Assembly (NCBI GenBank): GCA_023391425.1
Contig: JAEWAX010000160.1
Span: forward strand, 1 to 29,964
DNA: 29,964 nucleotides
Source: Bacillota bacterium
GTDB lineage: Bacteria > Bacillota > Clostridia > Acetivibrionales > DSM-1351
Direction: 5' to 3'
The notes beneath the pieces were generated by a model. It did no database searches, was not told the origin of the DNA, and saw only the letters and a list, made by a program, of their open reading frames with translations. Position 1 is the stretch's first letter. Each line of letters starts with the position of its first letter. A program made the position numbers and the translations under genes. Below, piece by piece: positions 15,851 to 23,774 of this stretch.

Positions 15851-16528
15851 ATGAAAAAAATATATCCTATATTTGGATTGTTTGCAGCACTGATTTACAT
15901 AGCATACGTAGTAATAGGAGGGGCATTAAGTCAAGGTGGATATAGTCATCTTATTAATGCTATCAGTGAATTACCTCATTTTGTGCCTGAAGATAAATTT
16001 GTATACCTAAGTAAATTAACTATAATCTATGGAATCGCACTTATTATTTTCAGTATTATAGCTTTTTTTGATTTTAAAAACTATAAGTCTAAATTTTGTG
16101 GAATTGCTTTTGTATTAATTCTATTAAACTCTATATCGGGAATTATGACTGATATATTCCCTATGGATGCAAGAGATACACAAACAACAGTTGTTGGAAC
16201 AATGCATATGGTACTCGCAGGTTTTTTAGCAATATTCAGCATATTAACGCCTTTATTTGCAGGAATAGGATTTAAGAAGATACCTAAGTTTGAACACTTA
16301 GCTGTTTATTCTATTATTTCAAGCATAATAATATTTTTTAGTGGAATCATCACTGCCGCTGGCGCCGCAAATGAATTTAAATACTTTGGAATTGTTGAAA
16401 GAATTACAATTGGGACATATATTATTTGGATTCTAATCATTTCGATTCAAATGTTAATTGTTAATTCGAAATTTGTAGCAATTCATGGGATGGAATATGA
16501 TAGTAATTTTAGAGGTAAGCTTAACTAA
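15851..16528 (+). CDS. DUF998 family membrane protein
   Basis: A 225-residue integral membrane protein with about six hydrophobic segments. The motif DIFPMDARDTQTTVVGTMHMVLAG, an acidic FPMD loop followed by a His in the next helix, is typical of DUF998 proteins, whose function is unknown. GAAAGGA lies 8 bases before the ATG. It follows a TetR repressor in the same direction, so expression may be derepressed by a small molecule. A weak hairpin (CACATTT/AAATGTG at 16558-16580) lies after it. Confidence 0.78.
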   Translation: MKKIYPIFGLFAALIYIAYVVIGGALSQGGYSHLINAISELPHFVPEDKFVYLSKLTIIYGIALIIFSIIAFFDFKNYKSKFCGIAFVLILLNSISGIMTDIFPMDARDTQTTVVGTMHMVLAGFLAIFSILTPLFAGIGFKKIPKFEHLAVYSIISSIIIFFSGIITAAGAANEFKYFGIVERITIGTYIIWILIISIQMLIVNSKFVAIHGMEYDSNFRGKLN

Positions 16529-16633
16529 AATATAGTAATATTTTTATATACAAACCACACATTTAAGTACATGAAATGTGGAGAAGGTTTTTTTTACAAA
16601 GGCTATACTTTTAATTGAAAGAAGGTAATGTAT

Positions 16634-17524
16634 ATGGATTGGCTTGAAAAAATGAATGGTGCCATAAGCTATATAGAGGAAAATTTGGACAATGAAATTG
16701 ATTTTGAGCAGGTGGCAAAAATCGCTTGCTGTTCTACGTATCACTTTCAAAGGATGTTTTCCTTTATAGTTGATGTACCGCTTTCTGAATATATTAGGCG
16801 GAGAAGATTAACTCTTGCCGCTTTTGAACTTCAGAACAGCAGTATAAAAATCATTGATCTTGCACTTAAATATGGTTATGATTCACCAAATTCATTTACA
16901 CGTGCATTTCAGAACCTGCACGGTGTTACGCCCTCGTTGGCGCGCGATAAGGGTGTTCCGCTTAAGGCATATCCACGTATATCCTTTCATATTTCTATTA
17001 AAGGAGATGAAGAGATGAACTATAAAATTGAAGAGAAGGCCTCATTTAGAATATTTGGTGTTGAGAAAATAATTGATTCAACAAATGATAATAATTTCTT
17101 ACAGGTACCGCAGTTTTGGGAAGAATGTCATAAAAATGGCACGTTTAATAGGTTGAGTAATATTGATGTTCCTTCAAATATCAAAGGTTTATGTAAGATT
17201 AATTCTATTATGTGCTATAGAAAGACTGCCGATAATACCTTCCCATATATGATCGGAATTGTTGATTTTGAGAGAAAGGCAAATATTCCAGATGACTTAG
17301 TAACTCTTGAGGTCCAACCTTATACATGGGTTATATTTAAAACAGAAGAACATAACTTAGAAGATACATCTGAAAAAATGCAGGCGATATGGAAACGTAT
17401 ATTCCCTGAATGGTTTCCTACCTCAGGTTATGAACATGCCGAGGGGCCTGAATTAGAACTAACATATGAAATTACCGATAATAAATTTTATTCCGAAGTA
17501 TGGATACCTGTTTTAAAAAAATAG
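16634..17524 (+). CDS. AraC family regulator with GyrI-like effector domain
   Basis: A 296-residue regulator with an N-terminal AraC-type double helix-turn-helix (about residues 8-105; YIEENLDNEIDFEQVAKIACCSTYHFQRMF and the second helix pair ending YDSPNSFTRAFQNLHGVTPS) and a C-terminal GyrI-like small-molecule-binding domain (about 125-296). That domain order is common in multidrug-responsive regulators of Firmicutes. Two in-frame ATGs compete (16628 and 16634); the second is chosen because GAAGG then lies 8 bases upstream. No obvious target gene is adjacent, and it converges on the histidine kinase gene. Confidence 0.88.
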   Translation: MDWLEKMNGAISYIEENLDNEIDFEQVAKIACCSTYHFQRMFSFIVDVPLSEYIRRRRLTLAAFELQNSSIKIIDLALKYGYDSPNSFTRAFQNLHGVTPSLARDKGVPLKAYPRISFHISIKGDEEMNYKIEEKASFRIFGVEKIIDSTNDNNFLQVPQFWEECHKNGTFNRLSNIDVPSNIKGLCKINSIMCYRKTADNTFPYMIGIVDFERKANIPDDLVTLEVQPYTWVIFKTEEHNLEDTSEKMQAIWKRIFPEWFPTSGYEHAEGPELELTYEITDNKFYSEVWIPVLKK

Positions 17525-17540
17525 TTTTCTATTATAAACC

Positions 17541-17573
17541 ATAAAGGCACCTTAAAGGCACCATAAAGGCACT
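17541..17573. repeat. Three tandem 11-base units next to a terminator
   Basis: ATAAAGGCACC, TTAAAGGCACC and ATAAAGGCACT follow one another. The third unit forms the left edge of the hairpin at 17568-17615, so the hairpin foot GGCAC has been duplicated twice. Confidence 0.8.
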
Positions 17574-17615
17574 CTAACTGGTTCATAGGCTAAAAGTTGA
17601 ACCAGTTAGAGTGCC
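17568..17615. terminator. Bidirectional terminator between convergent genes
   Basis: GGCACTCTAACTGGTTCA (17568-17585) and its exact complement (17598-17615) form an 18-base perfect stem with a 12-base loop. T-runs are weak on both sides. Its place between the AraC gene (plus) and the kinase gene (minus) supports a shared terminator. Confidence 0.7.
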
Positions 17616-17716
17616 ATTTACAATGTGTGTAATCCAATGAAGCTGGAATATATTAGTATTAGTGTTAGCATAATATACTAGTTTGACATAAAGGTTAATA
17701 ACCTCCTCGTATAGGG

Positions 17717-19585
17717 TTATAGGTATATATCGGAAAACTCAACTGCTGTCGCTTGTATTAGTCGGTTGTCGGTAAATTCATTTATCGTTGGTTCAACTGT
17801 AGAAACTTTTGTTTTTTTCGCTGGAAACATAATGATAAAGGAACTCCCACACCCTACTTTGCTATGCACAGTGATTAATCCCCCCTGAGATTCAACAAGC
17901 ATTTTAACAAGAGATAGACCTATACCAGTTCCTTCAGCTTGCCGGGAAAGAGAATTATCAACTTGACCAAACCTCTCAAATATTATATTTACCTTATCTT
18001 TTGGAATGCCAATTCCACTATCTTTTACCGCAATACACACCATACATCTACCATCTACTATCTTTTGTGAGATGTGAACAGTAATAGAATTACCTTTTTT
18101 AGTAAATTTAATGGCGTTTGAGAGCAAATTCAAGAGTATTCTTTCATATTTTTCTTCATCAATTCCTATTTCTCTTCGTTTTATAGTAGAAGAAAAAGTT
18201 AAGCTTAACCCCTTTTGCTCTGCATAAATTTGAACCGAATCTGTAATAGATTTAGTTAAGAAAATAATATCTTTGTTAGTTTTATGGATTTTCATCTGTC
18301 CAGAATTATAACGTGTAATATCCAAAAGATTATTTACCAGTCTTAACTGTCTGTAAGAGTTCTGACGTATTTTGCGTAGGAATCCTTTAGACCTAGGGGA
18401 TAACTCATCTTTACACAGAAGCTCCATTGCCTGAATTGCAGAATTAATAACTGTCAAAGGAGTCTTGAATTCATGGGATATTAGGGAAAGAAACTCATCC
18501 TTCATTTCAATAGCTTTCTGAAGAGCTTCATTTTTTTCCTTTTCTGACTTAATTAGAAGCTCTTTATTTATTTCAAATTCTATGTGCTCTATAATGTCGG
18601 ATATTAATCGAGCTAACATGTCCAATAATATATTTTCTTGCTCATCCAATTTGTGTGGAACTTTATTGCAAGTGGACAATACACCTAGTAGATGGTTTGA
18701 ACGAGTGATAAGAGGTGTAATTTGAACTGCTCTGATACCTGCAGACAAGATGTTATGGATGTTTTTGGTGATCATAGGTAAATCACTTTTTGTAACGTCT
18801 TCAACTATTATACGATTCATAAGCTTAAAATTCATTTCACATGAGATTTCACTATCACTATGGCTGCTGATAAATAAATCTACAAATGACGAATCAAAGC
18901 CTTGATATTCTACAACTTTAATTTTGCTTGAATTATCATCTAATAAATGAATACTGCACATATCAGCATTAGTAAATTCAATAACAGTTTCGATAATTTC
19001 GTTAAGTACTTCATGTAAATTACTCTTAGTAACAGAATGTCCTCTAATAGAATGCAAACGGTTTTTAATAGCTAGTTCTTGAGTTAGTTGATCCTTTATA
19101 GCTTTTAAATTATTTTCTGCATGTTTACGGGCATTGATGTCATGAACTACGGCAACATAACCTATGGTACTACCGTTTTTATCGAAATATGGTCTAGACG
19201 TATATTCGACCCAAAAAGGAGAACCATCTTTACGGTGGTGTATGAATTCACCTTTTAATGACTGAGGTAGATTGAATTTGGTTCGTATGACGGCTATATC
19301 TTCTTCTTCAGAATAAATTTGATTTAAAATGTCCTTAGGAGAGATGCTGATAGCTTCAGCCGCAGTCCAGCCATACATAAGCTCAGCTGCAGGATTAATG
19401 TATGTTATATTATGATTGGCATCAAATGCAATAATTGCGTCACTGGCGATTTCAAGAATATTTGCCTGGAAAGCAAGCTTTTTATCATTCTTAACTAGTT
19501 CAATAACATAATCAATTAATCTATTGGATACATATGCAAAATGGGTATCATTTTGTGAATTAATAGGAACTTGCTTTCTTTTCAT
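17717..19585 (-). CDS. Soluble PAS-GAF sensor histidine kinase, orphan
   Basis: A 622-residue kinase without membrane segments. Order: short N-terminus, PAS domain (about 42-155, ending DINARKHAENNL), GAF-like domain (about 178-335), coiled linker, HisKA with phospho-acceptor H371 in SHEFKTPL, and HATPase with N490 in NLLSNAIKF, D522 in DSGIGIP and EGTGIGLSLV (551-560). The catalytic motifs are intact. AAGGAG precedes the ATG. No response regulator is next to it, so it is an orphan; in spore-forming clostridia some orphan kinases act on Spo0A, but that target is only a possibility here. It has its own promoter at 19655-19683. Confidence 0.92.
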   Translation of the reverse strand: MKRKQVPINSQNDTHFAYVSNRLIDYVIELVKNDKKLAFQANILEIASDAIIAFDANHNITYINPAAELMYGWTAAEAISISPKDILNQIYSEEEDIAVIRTKFNLPQSLKGEFIHHRKDGSPFWVEYTSRPYFDKNGSTIGYVAVVHDINARKHAENNLKAIKDQLTQELAIKNRLHSIRGHSVTKSNLHEVLNEIIETVIEFTNADMCSIHLLDDNSSKIKVVEYQGFDSSFVDLFISSHSDSEISCEMNFKLMNRIIVEDVTKSDLPMITKNIHNILSAGIRAVQITPLITRSNHLLGVLSTCNKVPHKLDEQENILLDMLARLISDIIEHIEFEINKELLIKSEKEKNEALQKAIEMKDEFLSLISHEFKTPLTVINSAIQAMELLCKDELSPRSKGFLRKIRQNSYRQLRLVNNLLDITRYNSGQMKIHKTNKDIIFLTKSITDSVQIYAEQKGLSLTFSSTIKRREIGIDEEKYERILLNLLSNAIKFTKKGNSITVHISQKIVDGRCMVCIAVKDSGIGIPKDKVNIIFERFGQVDNSLSRQAEGTGIGLSLVKMLVESQGGLITVHSKVGCGSSFIIMFPAKKTKVSTVEPTINEFTDNRLIQATAVEFSDIYL

Positions 19586-19654
19586 ATATCTTACTCCTTA
19601 AAATTATATGGATACCAATAGATGTATAAAAATGTAATGCAATCCCATGGAATA

Positions 19655-19683
19655 ATTCTACAAATAACGTAACACTTTGTCAA
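19655..19683 (-). promoter_or_regulatory. Promoter of the histidine kinase gene
   Basis: On the minus strand: TTGACA (19683-19678), 17 bases, TAGAAT (19660-19655), about 62 bases from the predicted start of transcription to the ATG. This is a near-consensus sigma-A promoter. Confidence 0.7.
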
Positions 19684-19801
19684 TATATTATAAAAATATG
19701 TAGTATTTACAAAAAGTTGAAAATGTAGAGTCCTAGACGTGGCAAATCAATTTTAACCTTTTTGAAGATAAACGCAGAAATTATAAAATATATATTGTAG
19801 A

Positions 19802-19828
19802 TTGACAATTATTGTTTTAAACTATAAT
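19802..19828 (+). promoter_or_regulatory. Probable promoter of the lyase leader transcript
   Basis: A perfect TTGACA (19802-19807) and TATAAT (19823-19828) are separated by only 15 bases; a register of 16-17 bases (ATAATT, TAATTG) is also possible. Transcription would begin near 19836, giving a leader of about 265 bases before the lyase ATG. Confidence 0.55.
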
Positions 19829-20007
19829 TGTAGCATGGTATTACGGTAGGAAAGTAAATATTATTAAGATGATTTCTTAATATCTTTTAAATGTAAGCAA
19901 TGAATATTATTATTCTATGAACATCTTTATGATGGTAATTTCATCATGTACAAGGATTGTGTGCCTAGAGTTTTTATTTGTTTATGTTTAATTAGGTTAA
20001 TACTTTT

Positions 20008-20033
20008 AAATACCCTGCAAAGGGTATTTTTTG
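20008..20033 (+). terminator. Leader terminator upstream of the lyase gene
   Basis: AAATACCCT (20008-20016) and AGGGTATTT (20021-20029) form a perfect 9-base stem with a GCAA tetraloop, followed by four T. It lies 68 bases before the lyase start and downstream of the TTGACA promoter, so lyase transcription must read through it. That is the layout of an attenuator. Confidence 0.8.
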
Positions 20034-20100
20034 CGTTCCTTAATAAATATCTTGCTCGAGAAAGTTTATAAAATATAAATAGAGAGTAGGAGGATTTACA

Positions 20101-21549
20101 ATGGCAAATGTTAAGTTCTATCATGAAGGTAAAATACCTTTAGAAATGCATAAGGTACGTATTGTACAGAAATTGAATTTACCACCTATTGAACGACGTT
20201 TAGAAGCTATAAACGAGGCAGGAAATAATACTTTTTTATTAAAAAACTGTGATGTTTTTATGGATATGCTTACCGATAGTGGTGTAAATGCTATGAGCGA
20301 TAATCAATTAGCAGCGATGATGCAGGCTGATGACAGCTACGCTGGTTCTGGAACATTCACAAAATTAGAAAATAAAATTCAAGAAATCTTTGGCAAGAAG
20401 TTTTTTCTACCAGCTCATCAGGGTAGGGCATGTGAAAACATACTTGCCCAAGGGTTAGTAAAGCCTGGAACAATAGTTCCAATGAATTATCATTTCACAA
20501 CCACAAAAGCTCATATTACTCTAAATTCTGGTTCTGTTGAGGAAATAGTTATAGATGAAGGCTTAAAAATCAATAGCAATTACCCTTTCAAAGGTAATAT
20601 GGACATAGATAAACTAAAAGCGTTAATTGAGAAGCATGGCGCACAAAAGATTGCGTTTGTTCGTTTAGAAGCAGGTACAAACCTTATTGGAGGGCAGCCT
20701 TTCTCACTCGAAAACATGAGAGAGGTTCAAAAGGTATGTAAAGACTTTGGTATTATATTAGTTTTGGATGCAAGTCTCTTAGCAGACAATCTATACTTTA
20801 TAAAGGCACGAGAGGAAGCCTGCAGTAAAATGAGCATTAGAGAGATTACTAAAGTAATGGCTGATCTTTCTGATGTAATTTATTTCTCAGCACGCAAACT
20901 TGGTTGTGCTCGAGGTGGTGGAATTTGCACAAATAGTGAAGAAATATACATGAAGCTCAGAGAGTTCATAACTCTTTACGAGGGATTCCTTACATACGGA
21001 GGAATGTCTGTGCGTGAGATGGAGGCAATGACTGTTGGACTCGATGAAACGATGGATGAGGATATGATTAATCAAGGCCCACAGTTTATTGAATATATGG
21101 CAGAAAAACTATACAAAAAAGGTGTTCCTGTTGTTACACCTGCAGGTGGTCTGGGTTGTCATATTAATGCTATGGACTTTGTAGATCATATTCCACAAAG
21201 TCAGTATCCGGCAGGTGCACTTGCAGCAGCAGTTTATATTGCTAGTGGTGTTCGAGGCATGGAAAGAGGAATAATATCAGAGCAAAGAGATGAAAATGGG
21301 AATGAAGTATTTTCCAATATGGAGCTTTTGCGTTTGGCAATGCCAAGACGTGTCTTTACTCTTTCTCAGGTTGATTATGCTGTTGATCGTATTCTTTGGC
21401 TATATGAAAACCGAAAACTTATTGAAGGTTTGACTTTTGTAGATGAACCAAAAGTATTACGTTTCTTCTTTGGTAGATTAGCTACAGTTTCAGATTGGCA
21501 GACAAAACTAGTTGCAAAGTTTAGGGCGGATTTCGGAGATAGTCTGTAA
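20101..21549 (+). CDS. Tryptophanase/tyrosine phenol-lyase family beta-eliminating lyase (PLP)
   Basis: A 482-residue PLP enzyme of fold type I. Conserved with tryptophanase and tyrosine phenol-lyase are LLTDSG, SYAGS (Y80), AHQGRACEN (R109), TNLIGGQP (N194), VLDAS (D223, PLP pyridine nitrogen), the PLP Lys in SARKL (K266), RGMERGIIS (R389) and MPRRVFT (R416/R417, carboxylate). R389 matches the lyase that releases phenol rather than tryptophanase, which has Ile there. The family Arg three residues after the PLP Asp (D-A-T-R) is Leu here (L226), and the cation-site residues near K266 also differ. So the family is firm, but indole, phenol or another leaving group is open. AGGAGG precedes the ATG. 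A leader terminator lies upstream and a 20-base stem terminator downstream. Confidence 0.88.
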   Translation: MANVKFYHEGKIPLEMHKVRIVQKLNLPPIERRLEAINEAGNNTFLLKNCDVFMDMLTDSGVNAMSDNQLAAMMQADDSYAGSGTFTKLENKIQEIFGKKFFLPAHQGRACENILAQGLVKPGTIVPMNYHFTTTKAHITLNSGSVEEIVIDEGLKINSNYPFKGNMDIDKLKALIEKHGAQKIAFVRLEAGTNLIGGQPFSLENMREVQKVCKDFGIILVLDASLLADNLYFIKAREEACSKMSIREITKVMADLSDVIYFSARKLGCARGGGICTNSEEIYMKLREFITLYEGFLTYGGMSVREMEAMTVGLDETMDEDMINQGPQFIEYMAEKLYKKGVPVVTPAGGLGCHINAMDFVDHIPQSQYPAGALAAAVYIASGVRGMERGIISEQRDENGNEVFSNMELLRLAMPRRVFTLSQVDYAVDRILWLYENRKLIEGLTFVDEPKVLRFFFGRLATVSDWQTKLVAKFRADFGDSL

Positions 21550-21597
21550 ATTTACAGGAATACAACTATAAATTAAATAAATAAGAGAGTTATGTAT

Positions 21598-21646
21598 CAC
21601 AAAAAAATACTTACACCAAAAAGTCAGGTGTAAGTATTTTTTTGTG
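21598..21646. terminator. Strong terminator after the lyase gene
   Basis: CACAAAAAAATACTTACACC (21598-21617) pairs fully with 21627-21646 around a 9-base loop, and the right arm carries seven T. The symmetric A/T arms allow termination in either direction. Confidence 0.88.
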
Positions 21647-21696
21647 TATTTTAATTAATATTGTTGATTTTATCTGTTATACATGATAACATCTTA

Positions 21697-21710
21697 ACTG
21701 AACATTCAGT
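21697..21710. promoter_or_regulatory. Palindromic operator before a TetR gene
   Basis: ACTGAACATTCAGT is a palindrome (ACTGAA-YR-TTCAGT) 21 bases before the TetR start and just after a possible promoter (TTGTTG 21661-21666, 17 bases, TGATAA 21684-21689). The position suits autorepression. Confidence 0.55.
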
Positions 21711-21730
21711 ACTAAAAGGGAGCTAAATCT

Positions 21731-22324
21731 ATGAATATTCCAAATGCACGCGAACGAATTTTAAAAGCAGCGATAAAAGTGTTTGCAGAAAAAAGCTTTG
21801 AGGGGTCTCGTATTGAAGAAATAGCCCGCGAAGCAAACGTCCCCAAATCACTTATTTACTATCATTTCAAGAGTAAGAATGAGATTTTTGAGGTGATGAC
21901 AACAGATTTTATTAATGAATATAAAAGTATATTAGCTACGATACCAGATCAAACTCACCAAGAAAGGGCACAAGAATTACCTGACAGAATGAAAAACGTA
22001 TATTATGAATTTGGTGTAAGAAATGCAGATTTGGTTAGAGTGATTTTTATAGATTCACTTAAAAAATCAAAAGAAGAGCCCATTCTCTTTAAAATTTTGG
22101 ACACTATAATTGAGAAAGAAGAAGAAAGTAGTTCAACTGAAAATTATGATGTACAAGAAAGAAGAATTGCTGAGTTTTTTACCAGCTTTATTCCTAATTA
22201 TGCATACATTTGTTTTGCAGAGTCATGGACAAAGTATTTTAATATTGACTTAGAGCAATTCAATAAACAGTATTTAAAGGTATATAAGGAAACACATGGG
22301 GAGTATCACAAAAATCATGAGTAA
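21731..22324 (+). CDS. TetR/AcrR family transcriptional regulator
   Basis: A 197-residue repressor with a clear N-terminal helix-turn-helix (about residues 5-52; RERILKAAIKVFAEKSFEGS...IYYHFKSKNEIFEVM) and a divergent C-terminal sensing domain. AAGGGAG lies 8 bases before the ATG, and a 14-base palindrome sits upstream. It stands between the lyase terminator and a metallo-hydrolase gene 128 bases downstream in the same direction, which may be its target. Ligand not predictable. Confidence 0.9.
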   Translation: MNIPNARERILKAAIKVFAEKSFEGSRIEEIAREANVPKSLIYYHFKSKNEIFEVMTTDFINEYKSILATIPDQTHQERAQELPDRMKNVYYEFGVRNADLVRVIFIDSLKKSKEEPILFKILDTIIEKEEESSSTENYDVQERRIAEFFTSFIPNYAYICFAESWTKYFNIDLEQFNKQYLKVYKETHGEYHKNHE

Positions 22325-22452
22325 CATACAAAATATTCAGACATATTTATTCTGAAAGTAAAACATATTATGGTTAGGTTAAAATTAATTTGTAAAATAA
22401 TTATTTCTAGCTTAAAAGTAATTTCACAAATAGATTATTATTAGGAGGTATT

Positions 22453-23148
22453 ATGGAACAGAAAATTATTAGAATTGATTTGGAAGGCGTAAACTGCTAT
22501 CTTTGTAAAGCTGGTGACAATTTCATTTTGCTTGATACTGGTGGACATCTTGTGAGAGATAAGCAATATACAGATAGAAGGGAAAAGCTTTTAAATGAGC
22601 TCGAAGTGGTTGGCTGTAGACCCGGTAATTTAAAGCTAATTGTATTAACTCATGGTGACATTGACCATACTGCGAATGCTGCTTTCCTTAGAGAAAGGTT
22701 TGGATCAAAGATAGCAATGCATTCAAGTGATGTAGAATTAGTAGCAAATCCAACCCTGGAAAAAGTCATGGAAAACTGTCAGTATGAATCATTAGTTTAT
22801 AAGATGGTTTTTAAACTAATGAAGAAACCAATGACAAAGATGATTTTAAAAGTAATAAATGATTTTGAAAAATTTAGTCCTGATATCCTCCTCAATGAAG
22901 GTGATAGCTTAATGGAATATGGTTTTGATGCAAAAGTATTACATATGCCAGGACATACTTTAGGTTCAATAGCTGTGATTACAGAGGGTGGAGAGCTTAT
23001 ATCAGGAGATACCTTTGCAAATATGGGTAAACCTGCTACTGCGCCGAATGCATCTGACTTTACATCATTACATACTAGTGCAGATAGGCTAAAAGCTATG
23101 AATATAAAAAGGGTATACCCTGGCCATGGTGCGCCATTTGAGTTTTAA
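22453..23148 (+). CDS. Metallo-beta-lactamase-fold hydrolase
   Basis: A 231-residue MBL-fold protein. Metal ligands: THGDIDH gives H67, D69, D71 and H72 (the usual second His is Asp), PGHTLGS gives H168, SGDTF gives D186 and YPGHG gives H225. This variant is common among glyoxalase-II-like and uncharacterised cytosolic MBL hydrolases. TTAGGAGG precedes the ATG. There is no signal peptide, so antibiotic hydrolysis is unlikely. It follows a TetR gene and is followed by the large foldback repeat, which may cap its message. Substrate unknown. Confidence 0.9.
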   Translation: MEQKIIRIDLEGVNCYLCKAGDNFILLDTGGHLVRDKQYTDRREKLLNELEVVGCRPGNLKLIVLTHGDIDHTANAAFLRERFGSKIAMHSSDVELVANPTLEKVMENCQYESLVYKMVFKLMKKPMTKMILKVINDFEKFSPDILLNEGDSLMEYGFDAKVLHMPGHTLGSIAVITEGGELISGDTFANMGKPATAPNASDFTSLHTSADRLKAMNIKRVYPGHGAPFEF

Positions 23149-23154
23149 CAAACG

Positions 23155-23559
23155 TAGCTGTAGTAAAACTAAATACAATATATATACTTATGTTTTAATA
23201 GTACGTGAGTTCAAAATTATGTCAATGGGAAGCTCAATTGAAAGTAAGTGCTGAAATTGTAGGTAAAGCAAAAGTATTTTTGACGGCAAAGCGACAGGAT
23301 GCCGCTTTGAGTAACAACCCGAGCCATGGATGGCGAGTTTGTACGACGGCAAAAATACTTTTTGGTGAACCGTATTATTTCAAGCACTTACTTTTCACTT
23401 TCCAAGTATTAGTGCAACTAAGCTTCTGCCTTCACCTGTGGCTTGGCACAAGCTAAGTTTTCTTTAAGAGCAATCCATTGATATAACTTTTGTACAGAAG
23501 TACTATTTTGCATAATACTTCAAATATATTGTATCTGATATTAGTTTTGCTACAGCCTC
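23155..23559. repeat. Foldback repeat copy C with nested inverted repeats and GGA-loop hairpins
   Basis: Four levels of inverted repeat are nested. Outer arms of about 72-83 bases (23157-23228 and 23475-23557) share GCTGTAG-AAAACTA, ATACAATATAT, ATAGTAC and TCAATGG. The next pair is 23240-23257 with 23377-23395 (AAAGTAAGTGC). The inner pair is 23269-23282 with 23350-23364 (CAAAAGTATTTTTG). At the tip are two small hairpins: CAAAGCGACA-GGA-TGCCGCTTTG (23287-23309) and GCCA-TGGA-TGGC (23323-23334). Both expose GGA in the loop, like CsrA sites (ACAGGATG). No transposase is encoded; an 83-codon open frame across it is not a credible gene. It lies between the MBL gene and the next promoter. Confidence 0.75.
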
Positions 23560-23611
23560 TTTTTTTTGAAAATTTTACTTTTCATAATTCAAAATATTGG
23601 TGTTGTTTTTG

Positions 23612-23641
23612 TTGATAACTAGATGTTTATCTGGACATAAT
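23612..23641 (+). promoter_or_regulatory. Possible promoter of the ATT-start small gene
   Basis: TTGATA (23612-23617), 18 bases, CATAAT (23636-23641). The leader would be about 125 bases and would contain the GC hairpin at 23744-23757. Confidence 0.4.
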
Positions 23642-23743
23642 ATCAAAAGAATCATTTGTTTTAACTTTAAATTTTATTGAAGCTTTAATCTCTTTATTCG
23701 ATTTCTAAAGAATTAGAGATAAGAATTTTCATCACATTTTATG

Positions 23744-23757
23744 GCCGCTATGGCGGC
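23744..23757 (+). promoter_or_regulatory. GC-rich hairpin beside a ribosome binding site
   Basis: GCCGC (23744-23748) pairs with GCGGC (23753-23757), 4-base loop, 3-6 bases before the Shine-Dalgarno GGGAGG (23761-23766). It is conspicuously GC-rich for this genome and could tune translation of the gene behind it. Confidence 0.45.
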
Positions 23758-23774
23758 TCAGGGAGGTTATTACT

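Noticed and set aside
16558..16595. Terminator after the DUF998 gene (CACATTT/AAATGTG then a T-run)
   Set aside because: The T-run begins 7 bases after the stem, too far for a standard intrinsic terminator.
19917..19991. A 24-codon ORF in the lyase leader that starts MNI, as TnaC does
   Set aside because: There is no ribosome site before it and no Trp codon, so a TnaC-like leader peptide is not supported. The leader terminator itself is kept.
19836..20007. T-box leader for the lyase gene
   Set aside because: The conserved T-box sequence that pairs with the tRNA end was not found.
23205..23456. An 83-codon open frame inside foldback copy C
   Set aside because: It runs through inverted-repeat DNA, starts at a non-ATG codon without a ribosome site, and its product resembles no protein family.
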